A DNA stretch of 64,000 nt from Prorocentrum cordatum (taxonomy: Eukaryota; Sar; Dinophyceae; Prorocentrales; Prorocentraceae): NCBI GenBank assembly GCA_963575745.1, contig CAUYUJ010017660.1, forward strand, positions 415,001 through 479,000, read 5' to 3'. This document shows positions 60,740 through 64,000 of the stretch, one piece after another. The notes under the pieces were generated by a model, which worked only from the letters and a program-made list of their open reading frames with translations, was not told the DNA's origin and did not search any database. Numbering within the stretch: position 1 is the first letter of the stretch; each line of letters opens with the position of its first letter. The position numbers were made by a program, and so were the translations under genes.

Positions 60740-63575
60740 GAAAGTACGTGTCGAGGGGCTCCTCGCACGTCTGGAAAGCGAGCTGGAGGCACAAGGCGCC
60801 CGTCTCCGAGCCTACGAGCAACGACTAGATCGGTACTCACAGCGCTCTCGGGATACTGATGGGTACACACGCCAAAAGGTGGCCCAAATACACGAAGACA
60901 TGACGAGCTGGACGAATCAGCTGATCGACCACACCAACGACACCAGTCTCCACCTTCGACCTGCAACCGACCTGCACAGGCCGACGGCTGCGTCCGCTGA
61001 AGCACCGCAAGCTTCTGCAGGACAACAACGACGTACGTCACCAGGAGCAGCCTCCGCGGCAGCTTCTGCACAGACACGCCATGTGTCTCCTGTGCGCACA
61101 GAACCGACTACTGACGGTGTACCGATACCCTCACAACCATTGTCTGCGGTTTCGGTCCATACTACAACTCCTATCAAGGAGTCAGACACCGTCCGAGTCC
61201 CTGTCTTGCCTAAGATCACGCAGCTGCTTGAGTGGCAGCAAAAGGTACGGAAGAACTTTGGGGCCGCCTCGGGGCGACCATCCAAAGCATATGCCTTCCT
61301 ACGCGTGGCCGAACAGCCCGAGTGTACCTTCGAGGACTTACAAGACAGTGGAGACTTTGAGAGCATCGATTGCAAACTCGCTACCGCTCTGGGCGACATC
61401 TTATCCTCAGACTTGCGCTATCAAATCAGGCTCATCGAGACCAGAGAGCACATAGCAGGACGCATGCTCAAAGGACGCCAGATCTACTGGCACATCCTAC
61501 AGTCCTACAAAGTGACAGAGGTTGATGACGACCTGCACGACTTCGAGCGCCTTAAAGAACTGAGGATGCGAGATGAAGATTTGCAACGTTTTATTACTGA
61601 CTGGGACGCTTTACTATTGGGGCGCCGAGAAGCACCCGACCCAAAGATCTTGGAATCTCTGTTTCGTACACAGATTCGAAGACATGCCTGGATGAAACAA
61701 GACATGTACGAGTACCAGCGCATGGAGATCAGCGACCCGAATCGAACCTATGGTTGGCTTCGACAGCGCGTCCTGGACGTACTGGAGCTCAATCAGTTGG
61801 AGAATATAAAAAAGTTACGGTACGAACATGAGACACGTTCTCAAGTCAATGTGTGCGCTGCCTGGAAGAAAGGCAATTGTCGCAATGGTGAGCGGTGCAA
61901 GGCTTTGCATACATATTCCAGGGATTGGAAGAACAACAAATCTCCCAGAGCATCGACAGCTGGTGGCAACTCCCGCCGCAGCGTGTCAACTCCTGCGAAT
62001 CACAAGAAGCCAGCATCGAAACCATTTTGCTTCGAGTTCGCCAAGCGCAACACATGCACCAGAGGCGACAAGTGCAACTTTCCACACGTTGCACAGTGTA
62101 AAGACTTCGCACAGAACAAGTGCCCCAAGGGCGACAAATGCAAATACGCACATCTCACACCTGGTGCGAAGACTCCCGAGCGAAGCCCGAGTCGACCACG
62201 GACCTCCAGTCAGGATGGTCGTGGCCGATCACCATCCCGCGGATCAGGAAGCCAACGTTCTTCACAACGCGGGGGGGTCCGCGACGCAAATGGCTCACGT
62301 CATGGACGTGACAACCGACGCCAATACGATCGATCTCGTTCAACATCCAGGAGGTCTCTAGACTCTCGCAGTCAATCGAGAAGTCGATACGACAGATCTT
62401 CGAGATCTACCTCCCGAGGACGAGACAACCGTGGCGGCGGACGCGGCAGCCCACGCGGCCGTGATAGATCATATGGTAGTGACAAAGGACGTGGCAGACG
62501 TTCCCCGAGCCGTGGTTCGTCCCGTGGTTCTCCCCACGCCAGAGCACGTTCTCCTGCCAACTATCGACGTTCACGCCGCTCCGACCGCAGTTACGTCATT
62601 CGTGACAAGACCTTCACGGCCAACACTAAGGTCACTACGACATCTGCCAAAACACGCCGTCGGATACGATTCGACACACGTAATGTGGAATACTACCTAC
62701 ATACCGTATCTGGCAGGGCCAGACTGGATAAGTGGAAGGAGATGCCGAACGAGGGTGACATTGTCAATGTACCAGACCCGCTACCACAACGATGGTGGGA
62801 TCAAAGTGCAGACGCTCTACGAGAATGTCAAATTGAGGCACAGCTGTGGTGCAAAGATCTATATGACTACCGACACAACAAAGAGTCGGTGGTCACACCA
62901 ACTGCGACCCGAGAATACGACGACGCTGTTAAGCAGTCATCAAAGACAGCCCAGACGAAGACAACGACGATGCAAGTCGACCCACCACGCTCGACCGCTG
63001 CATTGACACGATCTTGGGTTCTCGACCATGGTTCTGCGCATCATATTCAAGGTAAACACGAACTGACGCAGACCGAATCGGATCGCATATCTATTCGCGA
63101 AGAGCATATTCTGGAAACCGCCAATGGTGATCGTACTGTCAACGAGCACTACGACATACGGCTACCCGAGGTTGGCTTACATAGTTCAGCCCTTGCCCTG
63201 CCAGACTGTCCATCTTTACTATCAGTTGGGAAATTGATCGAGGTTGATGGCTTTCGGCAGCTTTGGGGTCCCGAGCTGGGCTACTTGCTTCAGGATCCGG
63301 GGGGCGAATGGTATAATATTCCAGTCAACAATAGAGCTCCAGAATTACGACTCGACGACCTCACACTGATACCACCACCACGTCTATGCACTTCGTCAGC
63401 ACCCCGACGTCGTCAGCGCAAGCGTTCGTCCGCCCGTTGCAACGACATTTGTTGGTGCTGCAAAACTACAGAGCAGTCAACAACTACAGATGAGCTACGG
63501 CCCCACATAGGGACCTGCCCGAAGAGACTACATGTCGGAGAGGGAGGAGGAGCACGGACCGCAACGGTCGAATAA
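60498..63575 (+). CDS. gag C-terminal part and protease of third element
   Basis: 1025 codons like the copy at 35121, with the same out-of-frame first 78 codons. The first CCCH finger keeps its Trp (AAWKKGNC). Other changes are LKQLENKKK to LNQLENIKK and GHLAR to GLLAR. The protease again reads Asp-His-Gly (63024-63032), so that change came before the duplication. It ends at the shared TAA. Confidence 0.88.
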   Translation: MMRPTLSCSHSLTGSLTSSSVFLVYRTPWQSCVSDEPRLASWIPLPRFTISPASLTGCRRLRRRRTTRSWSSPRLFVRDTEKVRVEGLLARLESELEAQGARLRAYEQRLDRYSQRSRDTDGYTRQKVAQIHEDMTSWTNQLIDHTNDTSLHLRPATDLHRPTAASAEAPQASAGQQRRTSPGAASAAASAQTRHVSPVRTEPTTDGVPIPSQPLSAVSVHTTTPIKESDTVRVPVLPKITQLLEWQQKVRKNFGAASGRPSKAYAFLRVAEQPECTFEDLQDSGDFESIDCKLATALGDILSSDLRYQIRLIETREHIAGRMLKGRQIYWHILQSYKVTEVDDDLHDFERLKELRMRDEDLQRFITDWDALLLGRREAPDPKILESLFRTQIRRHAWMKQDMYEYQRMEISDPNRTYGWLRQRVLDVLELNQLENIKKLRYEHETRSQVNVCAAWKKGNCRNGERCKALHTYSRDWKNNKSPRASTAGGNSRRSVSTPANHKKPASKPFCFEFAKRNTCTRGDKCNFPHVAQCKDFAQNKCPKGDKCKYAHLTPGAKTPERSPSRPRTSSQDGRGRSPSRGSGSQRSSQRGGVRDANGSRHGRDNRRQYDRSRSTSRRSLDSRSQSRSRYDRSSRSTSRGRDNRGGGRGSPRGRDRSYGSDKGRGRRSPSRGSSRGSPHARARSPANYRRSRRSDRSYVIRDKTFTANTKVTTTSAKTRRRIRFDTRNVEYYLHTVSGRARLDKWKEMPNEGDIVNVPDPLPQRWWDQSADALRECQIEAQLWCKDLYDYRHNKESVVTPTATREYDDAVKQSSKTAQTKTTTMQVDPPRSTAALTRSWVLDHGSAHHIQGKHELTQTESDRISIREEHILETANGDRTVNEHYDIRLPEVGLHSSALALPDCPSLLSVGKLIEVDGFRQLWGPELGYLLQDPGGEWYNIPVNNRAPELRLDDLTLIPPPRLCTSSAPRRRQRKRSSARCNDICWCCKTTEQSTTTDELRPHIGTCPKRLHVGEGGGARTATVE

Positions 63576-64000
63576 CCTCCCGACACAAACAAAGACGAGC
63601 CTAACGTGGACACACCCACCGACTCGACTACGTCTCAGACGCAGTGTTCTCCTCCAACATGCGGGGGGCTAGCATATACAGCTCAAGCAGATACCGACAT
63701 TCCAACGGAGACACTCACACTAGTGCACCACGACACTGATCGCTTTCTTCCAAGCAGACAGAAGAAACCGATTGACCCGATGCATTACATGACCCACAGT
63801 CCAAAACACCCTGACTGTGAGATTTGTTCTCGCACGATGGCGCAGAATGCTCCGTGTCGACGACAGCGCAAACCACATCCACCGGCAGACCCCACCGACG
63901 AGGATACAGCCTGCGAAGCTTTTATCCCGAAGAAGTTTGGGGAAGTTTTAACTGCCGACCATATCGTCCTGGCCAAAGACGATGCCGCAGACAAGCACGG
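63576..64000 (+). CDS. integrase of third element, N-terminal part
   Basis: Same frame as gag-protease after TAA 63573. The window contains the His/Cys zinc-binding segment (HYMTHSPKHPDCEIC) and the first catalytic Asp in LTADH, then ends in the DKHG segment. B-type bases (CEAFIPKKFGEVL) are present as in the hybrid. The second Asp and the Glu lie outside the window. Confidence 0.88.

Larger units (their letters stand above)
59011..64000 (+). mobile_element. third element, left part, B lineage (cut by window end)
   Basis: Starts with a 218-bp B LTR after the same LINE bases as the hybrid element. Differs from the hybrid's left part only at scattered sites. It could be the original element B or another hybrid; the right end outside the window would decide. 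Confidence 0.9.

Overview
The window looks like the nuclear genome of a dinoflagellate. It has GC-rich DNA, long simple-sequence tracts, no compact gene arrangement, and Copia-type and LINE retroelements with motif wording typical of that group. The species cannot be named from the sequence. No convincing single-copy host gene was found. Nearly everything that can be recognised is retrotransposon.

Layout. 1-8268 is a left flank with a decayed reverse transcriptase related to Penelope-like elements (1949-3252), simple repeats, and GC-rich DNA without a recognisable gene. 8269-25745 is a 17.5-kb LTR retrotransposon ('element A') with 197-bp LTRs that start TG and end CA, and a perfect 5-bp target duplication (GATTC). 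25746-33639 is a 7.9-kb spacer of triplet repeats, a 79-80-bp minisatellite and a LINE that breaks off at base 33639. 33640-51127 is a second 17.5-kb element whose two LTRs do not match (218 bp left, 197 bp right). 51128-59010 is a near-exact second copy of the spacer. 59011-64000 is the left end of a third element, cut by the window edge.

The last three blocks form a tandem array with a period of about 25.4 kb. The sequence shows how it probably arose. An element A and a related element B (218-bp LTR, inserted in the LINE after AGGTC) lay in the same orientation 7.9 kb apart. Unequal crossing over between B and A inside the integrase gene then made a B/A hybrid and duplicated the interval. 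The crossover lies between 39043 and 39705.

Element content. The order Gag - protease - integrase - reverse transcriptase - RNase H is that of Ty1/Copia. Gag carries a coiled coil, a capsid-like region, three CCCH zinc fingers and an Arg/Ser-rich tail. Downstream of RNase H there are about 8 kb of extra coding sequence, which is unusual for Copia. It holds an orphan 871-codon frame, a further orphan frame, a protein with the motifs of RNA 2'-phosphotransferase (Tpt1/KptA), a long frame with a Cys-rich zinc-ribbon-like cluster, and a 153-codon terminal frame. Every copy carries nonsense or frameshift lesions, so none looks autonomous as it stands. One in-frame TAA between protease and integrase is kept in both A and B lineages and may be functional.
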